A stretch of 64,000 nucleotides of DNA from Acanthamoeba castellanii str. Neff. Its lineage: Eukaryota; Discosea; Longamoebia; Acanthamoebidae. Below, piece by piece: positions 45,301 through 54,052 of the stretch (positions within the stretch are counted from its first letter, which is position 1; each line of letters opens with the position of its first letter). The stretch is taken from the NCBI RefSeq assembly GCF_000313135.1, contig NW_004457654.1, forward strand, positions 559,091 to 623,090, written 5' to 3'. Both the position numbers and the translations under genes were made by a program. A model generated the notes under the pieces. The model did not search any database, was not told the origin of the DNA, and saw nothing but the letters and a program-made list of their open reading frames with translations.

Positions 45301-46121
45301 GTAGGCGAGAGCCCGGGAATCAACTACACACGTGCGAGCAACGAGAGCAGATGGTTAGGCGTGTGCGTGAGTGCGTGTGTGGTGTGTGTCGTGCGTGTCG
45401 TGTGTGTGTGTGTGTGTGTCGTGTGTGTGTGTGTGTGTGTCGTGTGTGTCGTGTCGTGTCGTGTCATGTTATGTGAGGCGTGCGCACCTGGAAACCGGAG
45501 ATCATGAGGAAGTAGATGTTGGCCAACCCTGCAAGAAGGCAACCGAAATCAGCGCATCATCACACGTGGTACACGTCAATGATAACGTCAGAGGGCAGAG
45601 GGCAGGAGAGCGCACGTTTGAACTGTTCGATGAGATTCTTGGGAATGAAGGTGAGGATGGTGTATTTGGAGGTCGTCACGGCGTTGTTGCCCTTCTTGAT
45701 GGCCGCGCCCTCGCGCCACGTCCCATCACCATTGATTCGCAACCGTCGTTCGCGACCACCTCCGCCGTCGCCGTCGCCCTTCTTCCCGTCGTGCCCGCCG
45801 CTGCCCGATGACGAGTGCTGCACACAAGGCCCCGACAAATAAAATAAACAATAATTATGTGAAATACTTATTCGTAAATATGCGGGGGAATATTGTAAAA
45901 TAAAAACTATAAATATCAAAATAAAAAAGGGCCACTCAAGGTACCTTGTTGAGGAGGGGAGCGGTCTCGGTTTCGTCCCCGCTGGAACCATCGCTATCAT
46001 GGTCACCACCTTCGTGCCTGCCACCAACCGCGGAGGCCCTTGGCTGGTGTTGCATCATTGCGGGCACCTCGTCGAGCGAAGTGTTCGTGGAGAGGAGATC
46101 GCCGGCCGGTTGCTGCAGCAT
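39373..46121 (-). CDS. P4-type ATPase (phospholipid flippase)
   Basis: Flips phospholipids from the outer to the cytosolic leaflet. About twenty-five exons. The N-terminus ([19 protein letters not shown]) is acidic, then [16 protein letters not shown] across a splice and [23 protein letters not shown] follow. The P4 signature [16 protein letters not shown] (near 43865) and the phosphorylation motif [13 protein letters not shown] (43599-43620) are intact. [17 protein letters not shown] and [13 protein letters not shown] complete the catalytic set. C-terminal membrane helices run [17 protein letters not shown] to [17 protein letters not shown], and the tail ends [13 protein letters not shown] at 39373. 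The first ATG in the long upstream-open frame is at 46121. A Cdc50-type partner, usual for the family, is not in the window. Confidence 0.9.
41186..41247. repeat. (CGACACA)n heptamer array in flippase intron
   Basis: About nine heptamers lie between the AIAQ exon and the [12 protein letters not shown] exon of the minus-strand flippase gene. In the pre-mRNA the polarity is GT-rich. Confidence 0.9.
42419..42462. repeat. (CGACA)n pentamer array in flippase intron
   Basis: About nine pentamers within a single intron, not touching the splice sites. Confidence 0.9.
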
Positions 46122-46235
46122 TCGCCCCAGATCTTCCTCTCCCTTCTTCCTTCTGATGGACGTAGAACGCTGCGTGCTGGAAACGAAATCAAACCAGTTT
46201 TGATTATGATCAATTCGCCGTTCGCTTGGCCGAGG

Positions 46236-46373
46236 TTTCTTTTTCCTTTTCTTGGGCCACAAATTTGTATTTATCTATTTCATTTATTTATTTGTGTAAT
46301 TTATTTCTACACATTGCATCGTAGAGGCCTGCTCTAAGCTTCTTTCTCTGGAGACATCGGTGCTTCAGGCACA
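46236..46373. repeat. Left copy of a diverged direct repeat flanking glycosyltransferase copy A
   Basis: Shared blocks with 48728-49008, in the same order and orientation: a TTTCTTGGGxCACAAA box, then TTGCATCG, then GGCCTGCTCT and TCTCTGGAGACATCGGTGC. The right copy has about 130 extra bases between the first two blocks. Found by eye. Confidence 0.6.
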
Positions 46374-46408
46374 AGAAACATAACAGGGTCATTTGTTAAA
46401 AAGCAGAC

Positions 46409-48188
46409 TTATTCCTGTTTCTCTGACACATCGTTGTCGTCGTTGTGTACATTTTGGTGGGTGAGCATCATCTGGGGCAGCACCTTGCCGAACAGATTCT
46501 GCATGCGGTCCCGGAAGTCGTCGCGGTCGTCCTCGAATCGCACACGCGCGAACTCGCCCATCGAGCGCACCTTGTCCAACCTGAGCTGGTCGTCGTTTTC
46601 GTTCTTCCCGATGAGGCCGAAGTACTTCTCCATGGCCTTCTCCAGGTCGGTCGGGCCGACGACGCAGGCCTGGTTGCCGGGGAGGGGCGACTGATAGAGC
46701 GAGGCCGAGGTGAGCTGGCACGGGATGAGCACGCCGAAGTGGTCCTGCACCATGTCGTTCATGGGCGCCCAGTTGGTGGTCATGACCAGCGCGCCCAGGG
46801 CACGAGCCTCGTTGATGTAGTGGCCGAAGCCCTCCTCGCGGCTCGGGCACAGGTGAACGCCCGACGACTGCTGGAGCCGAAGCAGCTCCTCGTCGGCCAG
46901 GCGCTTGGTGTAGAGGATTAAGTTCTCTTGGATCATGACCTACACCAAAGAACATACCAATATGTCAGTGAACTGCAATATAACTGTTGGTATGTAGGTA
47001 GATATGTACAACATGTGCATGTGGGAACGTACCCCGGTCCTGTTGGGCCAGGAGTTGTAGGCGCAGTCGGCGCACTCGTGCTCCGCGCGGAAGTAGCGAT
47101 TGTTGTGCATGAAGTCGGTAAGGTGGAGCCTGGGCCACTCGGGGTGCTTCCGCCAGGTGTCGTACACCACGTCGGACCCCTTGTTGAGCGACTGCATCGC
47201 CACAATAACTTCACGTCAGTCTCATTGCGTGCGGTGGTGCTTGTGCGATCGTGTGTGCCGTGGCAGATCTGGTACCTTGCCGCCGACGTGGATGAACTGG
47301 GTGAAGTCCTGTTGTATGGCGGGGAGGCTGGCGAGCTTCTCGCGCGGGTCGGCCGAGGTGTGCCCGACGTAGAAGACGTCGAGGCCCAGTGGCGTGTGCT
47401 CCCGGGAGTAGTTACGGAGGTATTGGTCGACCAGCTCCTGGGCCATCACTGACTTGCACACGATGGCGTCGAGCAGGCGGTAGAGCCGTATGTCGTGGAT
47501 GATGTCTTGGTTGATGACGAACATGTTGTAGCGCCCGACCACGAGCCAGGGATGGCGCAGCCTCTCGACCAGCACCTGGATGTTGGCAACGCCGGCCGCC
47601 GCGGACTCGGGTGTCGGGTATTCGCGCATGTTGAAGATTTCCACGACGTAGCCGAGGCCCTCGAGAAGGTCCCGGTAGATGACGACGTCCGTCCACAGTC
47701 CGCCGGAATGACTGTGTTCACCTATTTGGAGACAAGCACACTTGAACTTTAAGGGGCCGTCTCTTCTGTTTGGAAGGTACTAGATTCGAACGAAAGGGGT
47801 GGCATTGCTATGAACTGTTAATAACAATGAGGGAGGAAGAAGGTGAAGAGTGGGAGGGGGGGTGATGATGGTACTTTCGTAGATGAGGCGGGCGGTGAGG
47901 TTGCGGAGGCTGGGAGCGTCGCCGGAGGTGGAGTTGGCGGGCAGCAGAGAGGAGAGGGATTGCGAGCCCTCGGTGGACTGTTGGCTTGGGTGATCAGCGG
48001 AGTGGTAGAAGAAGAGGAGTCGAGGGGAGAAGAAGAAGAAGAAGAAGCAAGCGCACCAGGTTGGTTGTGAAGAGAGATGAAGCAAAGGAAGAGGATGTGT
48101 TTGTTTGAGTCACCTGCAGGAGCCACCATAAGACAACCAGGAGGGAGGGCGCCACCAAGTAGGCGCCACCTTTTCGTAGGGTTATCAT
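46409..48188 (-). CDS. Type II membrane glycosyltransferase, copy A of an inverted pair
   Basis: A GT-B-type enzyme, GT4-like by its C-terminal block LCPSREEGFGHYINEARALGALV (EEGFG...E motif). Exons 48188-48114, 47977-47875, 47721-47276, 47191-47033 and 46939-46409 join in phase to 437 residues. The N-terminus (AYLVAPSLLVVLWWLLQ) is a signal anchor, as in Golgi enzymes. The Ser-rich stem of copy B is frameshifted here: read straight through, a TGA appears at about 47994-47996. A GT-AG pair (48113 to 47978) removes exactly this stretch and restores the frame. The alternative is a decaying gene or a sequencing error. The catalytic region matches copy B closely. Sugar and acceptor are unknown. 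Confidence 0.75.
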
Positions 48189-49072
48189 CGCCTATGTGTG
48201 TGGCGGTGTGTAATGTGCGAAGGTGGGAGGTACGCAGCTTGTTGTTCTCCGGCGGTACAAATTGGATTGGCTAGAAAAAGGAAAGGTGTGCCAAAGACAG
48301 AGACCATTAAAGTCCACAAAAGGAACATTGGTACCAGCAAGCAGCGCAGGCGGTCCCCATTGCCCAAGTAGGGACCCACTGCTGCGCTCTCCTTGGATCT
48401 ATTGATGGGAAGGAATGGGTGGTTAGTGAGCCACAGGGCACTGCACTTCAACATTTTCTGGATCTATTGTTGCACCATACAGATCATGGCTGAGTTCATA
48501 AAGAAAATACCAGGCATGTGCTGAGATCAGGTACCTGTCCCCTGCCCTGATCTAAGTGGTGCATGGCTATGGGTGCCTGACTTGAGCAGCACCATGAAGC
48601 TGCTGCTCAAGCTCAAGCACTACTTCATCCTGAGCTGCAAGGGTAAGGGGTTACCCTTCAAGCAGCACACTGCCACAGCTCACCATACAGCATTTTTAAT
48701 TCATTTTAAATTGGGCAAAAACAACAAGGTTTCTTCGTTTTCTTGGGTCACAAACTTCTCATTTTTCTTTTACTTTTATTTATTGATTGATAATGAACTC
48801 GCGCGATGTCATTCAGGCGGCACTCCTGGAACTTCAGACCTGGTACGCCGTGCTGCTTGCATTAATCAAACGCTTGCGTGTAGCCAAGATTTCAAATTTT
48901 GATTTTTGCGATGTGGTGTGGCGTGTAGCGCGGACAAGTGGAGCACGTTGCATCGACGAGGGGAGGGCCTGCTCTCTTCCTTCTCTGGAGACATCGGTGC
49001 GTCCCCTCCATCTCTCCACACGCGTTCAGCTCCCCGCGCCCTTACACAAGACAACCCCGCACTCTCGCCGGG
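48189..49072. other. Intergenic region with CpG-free stretch and direct-repeat copy
   Basis: 884 bases between copy A and the CINP-like gene. 48387-48735 has no CG dinucleotide. 48728-49008 is the right copy of a direct repeat. The open frames here (for example 48573-48902) have no motif or splice support, so I call no gene. Confidence 0.55.
48728..49008. repeat. Right copy of the direct repeat flanking copy A
   Basis: Same orientation as 46236-46373, with about 130 inserted bases after the first block. The two copies bracket glycosyltransferase copy A. Confidence 0.6.
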
Positions 49073-50070
49073 ATGTTGGCCAACCAAGCAGCGTCGGTCG
49101 TGGAGCCTGGACACGAGGACGAGGCCGCAGCCGAGCGATCCATCCGCGACCAGGTGGGCGGCATCACTGCACCGAGCCGCGGCTTGTCGGCCTCATCACT
49201 GCAGGGTACACTTCTTTTTTCCACATTTTCTCTTGTGCCCGGCTCTGGGCGCCCAACGTTTGTTGTCAGCACTGGTGTGAGCCTTCTCACCACCACCACC
49301 ACCACCACCACCACCACCACCACCACCACCACCACCACCACCACCACCACCATTGCATCATACAGCCGAGAAGCGGTTGAGCGATCTTCGGGCAGTCATG
49401 GACGAATGTGCGTAGTAAGGCGCTCGCTTGGCGTTCTCGTGATGATCATCTTGCACAGCTGGCACAGCTGACACGACTGACGAGCGTGGTCGCCGTTGTT
49501 GGTGTTGTTGTGGTTGTTGACGACAGTGGGCCGACTGCTGACCAAGATGGAAGATATCGTGATCGCGGCCAAGCGCACGGCCGGCAGCTACAGATCGCAG
49601 GTAACAAACAAATGCGCGTGTAGTACGGACTGGGGGACCACGTGCGGTTTGTTGAGTTGGGCCTTCGTGTGTGCGTGTGGTGTGTGTCGTGTGTTCACAG
49701 GAGTTGCTTTTGCGAGGGCGCTTCGGCGCACAGCAATCGGTGATGGACCGCCTGCACCTGATGGCCGAATGCCTTGGCCTCCACCAATCCGAGTACGAAC
49801 TCAAGGTGCGACCGCACACGCACCACCGCACACGACCAACAACTACACGACACACGCACCGCCGCACGCGCGAGTTTTAGGTGGCAGTTGACTGACATAG
49901 GAAAACGGACACATGCGGCGTTGTTGGGGGGGGGGGCGCAGGAGAGCATAGTGGGCTCGCTGACCTTTTCGATGTCCTCGCTCACGCTGACCACCCACCT
50001 TATGGCCTGGAAGGCCAAGCCCTTCGCCGGCGAGTGGCAACGCACCGCCGCTTCCGTGGGCTCCTCTTGA
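49073..50070 (+). CDS. CINP: CINP-like (CDK2-interacting protein) small coiled-coil protein
   Basis: Exons 49073-49205, 49366-49407, 49527-49600, 49701-49805 and 49942-50070 join in phase to 160 residues. A helix AEKRLSDLRAVMDELGRLLTKMEDI is followed by a second long helix and the end block ESIVGSLTFSMSSLTL...LMAWKAKPF. This order resembles animal CINP, a cofactor of CDK2/CDC7 and ATR signalling (a helix around TKIQVKMEKL, and an end block with LSYLSMWLHQPY). The match is by eye and modest, so the name is tentative. The second exon is only 42 bases. The first intron is a CAC triplet run. Confidence 0.6.
49289..49352. repeat. (CAC)n triplet array in intron
   Basis: About twenty-one CAC triplets in the first intron of the CINP-like gene. 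Triplet arrays are rare among the introns here, where units are usually 5, 7 or 9 bases. Confidence 0.95.
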
Positions 50071-50222
50071 ACAAGAGCCACACCTCCCCCCCCTCCTTCT
50101 TCTTCGTTCCTCTTCGTTCTTTTCCTTCATTCTTCGTTCTTGTGTGGACAGAGCGTTCACGCGCGCGGTTGTTTCTTCATTCTTCATTTTGATGAAAAAG
50201 TGAACGGCCAACAGCTCTTCTT

Positions 50223-50746
50223 CTAGAACTGGTTGAGGACCTTCTCGGTCTGCTGGGCGAACTTGGGCTGGCCCTGGGTCTCCTTGGCCGTCAGGTCCTG
50301 CTTGAAGCCCGGCTGCGCGATACCCGGCTGTTCCATGCATTTCCCCCAACTACCGGGTGAGTACGATCGCGCGACACGACACGACACGACACACGCACAA
50401 CCAACGACACAACACACGAGCGCGAGGTGCCGTGGTACCGAGGGGTGCTTCTTGGTGGCCTTCTTGCTCGGCTGCTTGACGTCGCCGGACCGCGAGATCA
50501 CCTTCTCGCCCACCTTGAGGTGTTGGGGCACCTCGTGCAGTTTCTCTGTTTGTTGATGATGAGCCAAGCGGACGCGACTGAGCACCAACCACAAGAAGGA
50601 GAAGAAGCAAAAAAACAAGAAGAGGACAAAGGGAACGTACCAGCTCGGTCGGCGTCGATCTCGGCGCTCTGCCAGGCCTTGCTGATCTCGGGCTTGTTGA
50701 TGTGCTCCGTCCCCGAGCGCCACGTCTTCTTCGGTCCAGTCGACAT
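50223..50746 (-). CDS. Small basic protein of unknown function
   Basis: Exons 50746-50641, 50545-50439 and 50327-50223 join in phase to 105 residues. The sequence (MSTGPKKTWRSGTEHINKP ... KKATKKHPSPGIAQPG ... TEKVLNQF) is polar, Lys-rich and has no membrane segment or signal. The third exon start at 50327 is chosen because only this AG keeps the natural-looking downstream frame; the AG at 50345 does not. I recognise no family. Confidence 0.65.
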
Positions 50747-51029
50747 CTTTCTTCTGCACTCTCTCTGTGTGTGTGTGTTGTGGTGTTCTTGTGTTTCTTC
50801 TTCTCTCTGTGTGTGTGTGGTGTTTGGGTTGGCACTGTTATATGGGTGCGGGGATGTCGGACGCATCATCTGAGCAGGCTATCAATTCGCGCTGCATCTC
50901 GCCTGAAAGCGAGAGAGGGTTCGACAGGTGGTGGCACGCGCACCTCGTGGTTTCCACCTCTGCAACTGCCCAATGAATCGTTTCCTCTTATTTATTTTTT
51001 ATTTTGTGCGCGTGTTTGATTGGCCTGGC

Positions 51030-52602
51030 TTAGCTTCGAGCCAGGCGCAGAGTCCATAGCTCAAGCTCAGCAACGCGCTCATAGTCGAATCGCTGGGGCA
51101 CATCGGCCACATCAATGCGTCGTCCCTCCAACCGTGGCCGTGGCCGTGGCTCTGTCGTTGTGTTCATCAATCGTGTGATGACTTGGGAACATCACACATG
51201 TGTGACACACGCGACACTCATGACACGCTATGTAGAGTGTGGCGTTACGTACTTGGTGGTGATGAAGAACAACACGGCTCGGCGTCCAGGTCGACGAAGA
51301 AGGAGCGAAAATGGTCGTAGGCCTTGCTCGTGGGTGCCAGGTCCTCAAGGGTGAAGTTGATCCGCTTTTCGATGGACAGCACCAGCACCCGATCGCCGCG
51401 CAGCATTTCTCTACGTGCCAGACACGACACGACACGACACGACACGACACGACACGACACGACACGACACGACACACGGACAGTGAAAGATAAAGCCGTC
51501 AGGGACCTGCGGACCCAACCCCCCGACAGTGATGGGACGAGAGCAGTACTCGAGCAAGCCGAAGAGAGCAGTGGTGAGGTGGTCTTCGTAGATCACTGCA
51601 TGTCGACACAACACACGCCGCACGACATGCATGGCACGACACACGTAAAGAAAGCGAAGGTGAGGTGCTGCATGGGGTCAAGGCCGCAGCCGACTCACCA
51701 TCGGCGGCGAGAAGCACAGATATGCGCTGGCATTCGGCCACGTCGGCCTGGGTCCACTCGTAGGGAGGTCCCGCAGCCTCGTCGCCGCTGTGGTCCGCTG
51801 CCGGGCGGACGGCCGGTTCTGCTGCGTTGGTTGGCGAGGCGCGAAACCATGCGGGCGGAGGCGCGAGCCAGTCCAGCTTGCGCACGCGCACGACGTCCTC
51901 GTGCGCAAAGAGGTGCCGATTGAGCTGCCCGTTCTTCTCGCAGTTGGCCAACACCTCGTCGTCGTAGTCTGACTCGATCGAACGCACCGCACGCACGCGG
52001 TGAGTGTCACGATTGCCGCACACGACACGACACACACCACTGTAAGGTGCCGTGTGGTTACCTGTGAACCACACGCGCGACGCGTGTCGGGCCATGATTA
52101 GCCCAGCCAACCCGGCGCCGGCGCCCAGCTCGAGCGCGTGCACGTCGTGCCATCGGCCCGCGTCCTGCTCGCGCATGATGTAATCCGCCAGCACCAGGCT
52201 GCCTCGCCACACCTGTTGGGCGCTCATCGTGAGCGCGTGTGTGTGTGCGTGTTGCTTCGTGTGCGTGTGCGGTCGTGTGCGTACTTGCAGGCCGACGGCG
52301 GGGAGGGTGGTGCGGAGGGCGTGAAGGAGGGTCACTACACCGGTGACCTGCCGCCGTCGCTCATCACCAGTGCTCACAGCCCTGCGCCGAGGCACGACCA
52401 GATCGCCTTCTTCATCCACGCCGGCTTCGTCATCATCTGCATCTTGCGGCTCCTTCTCCCCATCTACCGCCCCCACATCTGTGTAGAGCGGAAATCTAGA
52501 GAGATAGAGCTCGCCAGCAACATCGCCAGAGGATGCTGGCACCTCGTGCACCATGTGCACTTCTGAGACGAGCCAATCGACATCCTCATCTTCTGGCTCC
52601 AT
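51030..52602 (-). CDS. METTL22: METTL22-like protein methyltransferase
   Basis: A class I SAM-dependent methyltransferase of the METTL21/22 group, which methylates lysines in proteins. Exons 52602-52285 (acidic N-terminus), 52212-52062, 51968-51699, one from 51595, one ending 51253, and 51151-51030. VWRGSLVLADYI and ALELGAGAGLAGLI (SAM motif I), VWFTDYDDEVLANC across a splice, LLAADVIYEDHL, then VLVLSIEKRINFTLEDLAP...AYDHF and the end VPQRFDYERVAELELW match METTL22 in order. The junction between the exon starting at 51595 and the next is not fully settled, because a CGACA array fills that intron. It shares a 90-base promoter with the OHCU decarboxylase gene. Confidence 0.82.
51420..51477. repeat. 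(CGACA)n pentamer array in METTL22-like intron
   Basis: About eleven pentamers, directly upstream in gene sense of the EKRINFTL exon. Its 3' end is within ten bases of the splice acceptor. Confidence 0.93.
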
Positions 52603-52692
52603 CTTGCTTCAGTTGAGTGATTTTCGTTGCTCCTCACCCCCAGACGACAGAAATTTCTGAAACGCTTGAGTCGATCATAGCAGAACGAAGAG
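52603..52692. promoter_or_regulatory. Compact bidirectional promoter
   Basis: Only 90 bases separate the ATG codons of the METTL22-like (-) and OHCU decarboxylase (+) genes. No TATA box is apparent on either strand. Confidence 0.6.
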
Positions 52693-53298
52693 ATGACGTC
52701 CACATTGCCGCGCAGGCTCGCACTAGAGGAAGTGAATGCGTTCAACGCAGAGGATTTTCATCGTTTGTTTGATTCCATCTTCGAGCATTCGCCCTGGGTG
52801 ACCGAGGGCGCGTGGCAGCTGTGGACCGGCTCGTACGGCAAGGTGCCCCTGCGCAGCGCTGTGCATTTGTGGAGCCTCTTCAGCGTAGCGCTCTATGGCG
52901 CGAGCAAGGAGGATCAGATGCGATTGATCCGTGCCCATCCTTCGCTGGGCGATGTAGCGCGCATCGCCACCGATGAATCGCGTAGCGAGCAACGAGGAGC
53001 GGGTCTCCTGTCGAATCTCACGCCCGAGGAGCATGCTGAGCTTCTGCGGCTCAACAGCGCCTACTCCAGCAAGCACGCCTTCCCCTTCATCCTGGCCGTC
53101 AAGGGGCACGACAAGCACAGCATCGTTGCTCATCTGCGCCGGAGGGCGGAGAATGCCACCGAAATTGAATTCGACGAGGCTCTCGATCAAATCGCGCGCA
53201 TCGGCTGGTTCCGATTGCTCGACAAGATCGACGACGGACGCACGCCCCCTTCGACCCAGCCCCCCACCTCTCTCCCCCCGACCAAAGCAGGTCTGTAG
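52693..53298 (+). CDS. URAD: OHCU decarboxylase (ureide pathway)
   Basis: Decarboxylates 2-oxo-4-hydroxy-4-carboxy-5-ureidoimidazoline to S-allantoin, the last step of urate breakdown. A single exon of 201 residues. Family blocks: EEVNAFNAEDFHRLFDSIFEHSPWV, LIRAHPSLGD (catalytic His-Pro), LTPEEHAELLRLNSAY and KHAFPFILAVKGHDKHSI, which is very close to the FPFI...RG block of the family. The ~25-residue tail (DGRTPPSTQPPTSLPP...) is low complexity and extends beyond the usual end. A splice could trim it: a GT lies at the very end of the frame. No clear peroxisomal signal is seen. The rest of the urate pathway is not in the window. Confidence 0.92.
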   Translation: MTSTLPRRLALEEVNAFNAEDFHRLFDSIFEHSPWVTEGAWQLWTGSYGKVPLRSAVHLWSLFSVALYGASKEDQMRLIRAHPSLGDVARIATDESRSEQRGAGLLSNLTPEEHAELLRLNSAYSSKHAFPFILAVKGHDKHSIVAHLRRRAENATEIEFDEALDQIARIGWFRLLDKIDDGRTPPSTQPPTSLPPTKAGL

Positions 53299-54052
53299 CC
53301 ATCTATCCCGCTCATTCAAATCAAAATCGATTTCCAACTCTCTTGGCCCATTCCTTGGCGTGTAACGCAGGACTGCTCAATCGAGCCAATCACCAAACGG
53401 CTGGCCCATACCAGTGGGTGGTGGAAGCTTTGGCCAGGCTCACCCACAGAGAACTGTACATGGTGATGTGGTCACTATGCGTTGGTCCACCCGCCGTCCA
53501 CTCACCGACCAGTTTAAAGTACCCACACACGCACAGCGGTCAAATTGGTGGAAATTCCCAGACGTTCTGGTCACGTGTGCGGCCGGCCCTGATCTGGCTC
53601 GCCCTGCATGCTCCCCTCAAGCTGGGGGCGGATCATGAAACTTCCGGGGGACCACGCCCAAAAGAACACCACAGCAAGGCCATCAAGCCGGCACATGGTG
53701 GCCCTAGGCCCAGCATCGCCGCGAAAACTCCCAGAGGACGACGCGCTCAACCAGCACCTCAGCCCGGTACGCGGCTCATAAGGCCGGGCGCAAACAAACT
53801 GAACCTATTTTGCCGCCTTCCTCCTCTTCGTTGTCACCTTCTCCGTCCACGAAGCATCAGGGAAGTGTGAACGCTCTCACTCCACCGCAATCTCTCTGAG
53901 CACCTCCACCTCCTCCCTGGCTCACCACCAAACCGCAGAGAGCCAACACGTCAGCCGCGACCTTCTCTAGTTGGTTGGCTTGACTGGGCCTTGACACCTC
54001 CAACCATCATCACCATCATCACCATCGCACATCACACACCACCACATAGACG
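53299..54052. other. Intergenic region upstream of glycosyltransferase copy B
   Basis: 754 bases. The open frame 53343-53870 (+) has no recognisable domain and mixed, unnatural composition, so I do not call it. The last 60 bases hold CATCAC-type runs just before the ATG. The region does not visibly match the flank of copy A. Confidence 0.5.

Noticed and set aside
46409..48188. Copy A as a plain pseudogene
   Set aside because: The frame is restored exactly by a GT-AG intron, and the remaining exons are clean. It stays an open alternative but not the first choice.
48573..49471. Plus-strand frames upstream of and overlapping the CINP-like gene
   Set aside because: Only the splice chain starting at 49073 gives phase-consistent exons with family-like helices. 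The others run through the CAC array or the CpG-free block.
53343..53870. A 175-codon open frame upstream of glycosyltransferase copy B
   Set aside because: No motif, patchy composition and no family resemblance. It overlaps the promoter side of copy B.
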